A stretch of DNA of 5,662 nt from Planctomycetota bacterium (lineage in GTDB: Bacteria; Planctomycetota; UBA8108): contig JAFGKN010000708.1 of NCBI GenBank assembly GCA_016928605.1, forward strand, positions 1 to 5,662, written 5' to 3'. The position numbers and the translations under genes are program-made. A model generated the notes under the pieces. That model was given only the letters and a program-made list of their open reading frames with translations. It was not told the DNA's origin and searched no databases. Positions 5,420-5,662 of the stretch are shown one piece after another (position 1 is the stretch's first letter; the number at the start of each line of letters is the position of its first letter).

Positions 5420-5536
5420 GGCTGGCCGGCCCTATTCGTGTGCCCAGTGCCTTCGTGGGGTTGAATTCCCGACCCAGTCACAACGCAGGCAACTTAAAAA
5501 ATCCGGCCGGCCCTTCGGCGATCGCGACGCAGAACC

Positions 5537-5554
5537 GCCGGCTCCGCAGCCGGC
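5537..5554. repeat. 7-bp GC hairpin
   Basis: GCCGGCT-CCGC-AGCCGGC, a perfect 7-bp stem with a 4-nt loop in the non-coding right end. No T-run follows. It could sit in a leader or be part of a dispersed palindromic repeat; one copy cannot tell. Confidence 0.35.
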
Positions 5555-5662
5555 CGAAGCCAGGATGGTCTACTGAAATAGGCTCTCAGCCTGTCGGGGA
5601 AACTGGTGGTCGTTACCGAGCGTGGGCTGCGCATGCGTCGATAGGAGACGACGAGGGCTGCC

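Larger units (their letters stand above)
4736..5662. other. Long region without a convincing gene
   Basis: About 920 bp in which no reading frame on either strand shows a Shine-Dalgarno, recognisable domain or natural amino-acid composition; open frames are short, Arg/Ser/Pro-rich and overlapping. What it holds: hairpins at 4771-4785 (TTCAGC-GGG-GCTGAA), 4826-4838 (GCTCC-GCT-GGAGC), 5175-5204 and 5537-5554; an imperfect inverted repeat with arms GAGCGATT (5248-5255) and AATCGCTC (5297-5304); GGCCGGCC at 4967-4974, 5424-5431 and 5505-5512; a possible sigma-54 site near 5404; and a possible decayed coding remnant on the minus strand (4941-5070). The 5340-5510 part is less GC-rich, with short A and T runs, as expected of a regulatory region. 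No tRNA, CRISPR or insertion-sequence ends were found. Confidence 0.6.

Noticed and set aside
5456..5485. tRNA T-arm-like stretch (GGGTTGAATTCCC followed by a CCCAGTC-like tail)
   Set aside because: The loop departs from TTCRA, and no matching acceptor, D or anticodon arms can be built upstream.
5379..5576. 65-codon plus-strand frame with a CxxC pair (Tyr-Ser-Cys-Ala-Gln-Cys)
   Set aside because: No ribosome binding site, non-ATG start, and it spans repeats and palindromes that look regulatory; one CxxC is not enough to call a zinc-ribbon protein.

Overview
The window is high-GC bacterial DNA with closely packed genes at the left and about 920 bp of apparently non-coding DNA at the right. 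Nothing in it (no rRNA or tRNA, no signature gene) fixes the phylum. A large GC-rich environmental bacterium fits, with Shine-Dalgarno-led genes mixed with weak-start, translationally coupled ones.

Left block (162-2944, plus strand): a tight three-gene operon. A flavodoxin-fold NAD(P)H-dependent FMN reductase is followed after 9 nt by a protein that is only the C-terminal FAD-binding half of a cryptochrome/(6-4)-photolyase-like protein of the bacterial FeS-BCP/CryPro lineage. A fused NAD(P)-binding atypical-SDR + DUF2867 protein then starts with a 1-nt stop/start overlap. The theme is flavin/NAD(P)H redox chemistry linked to a light-responsive flavoprotein. The half-size photolyase, lacking its N-terminal antenna-binding domain and the family's Fe-S cysteines, is the most unusual item. 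It stays open and coupled to its neighbours, and it lies in the same reading frame as the flavin reductase, separated by one UAG.

Middle (3202-3855, plus): a predicted outer-membrane lipoprotein with a Pro/Gly/Ala-rich linker and a long charged amphipathic, coiled-coil-like helical region, preceded by a strong GGAGGT. A perfect 8-bp inverted repeat follows it in the 224-bp gap between convergent genes.

Right-centre (4080-4735, minus): a type II toxin-antitoxin operon, with a FitA/VapB-like ribbon-helix-helix antitoxin and a VapC PIN-domain RNase toxin overlapping by 4 nt. Its control region is very clear: TTGACA-17 bp-TAGAAT with a perfect 8-1-8 palindrome filling the spacer and a third copy of the half-site over the start codon. 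The spacing implies an essentially leaderless antitoxin mRNA.

Right end (4736-5662): no convincing intact gene. It holds several perfect hairpins, three GGCCGGCC octamers, a possible sigma-54 promoter pointing out of the window, and a short minus-strand stretch that resembles the C-terminal end of a concanavalin/LamG-like domain and may be gene debris.
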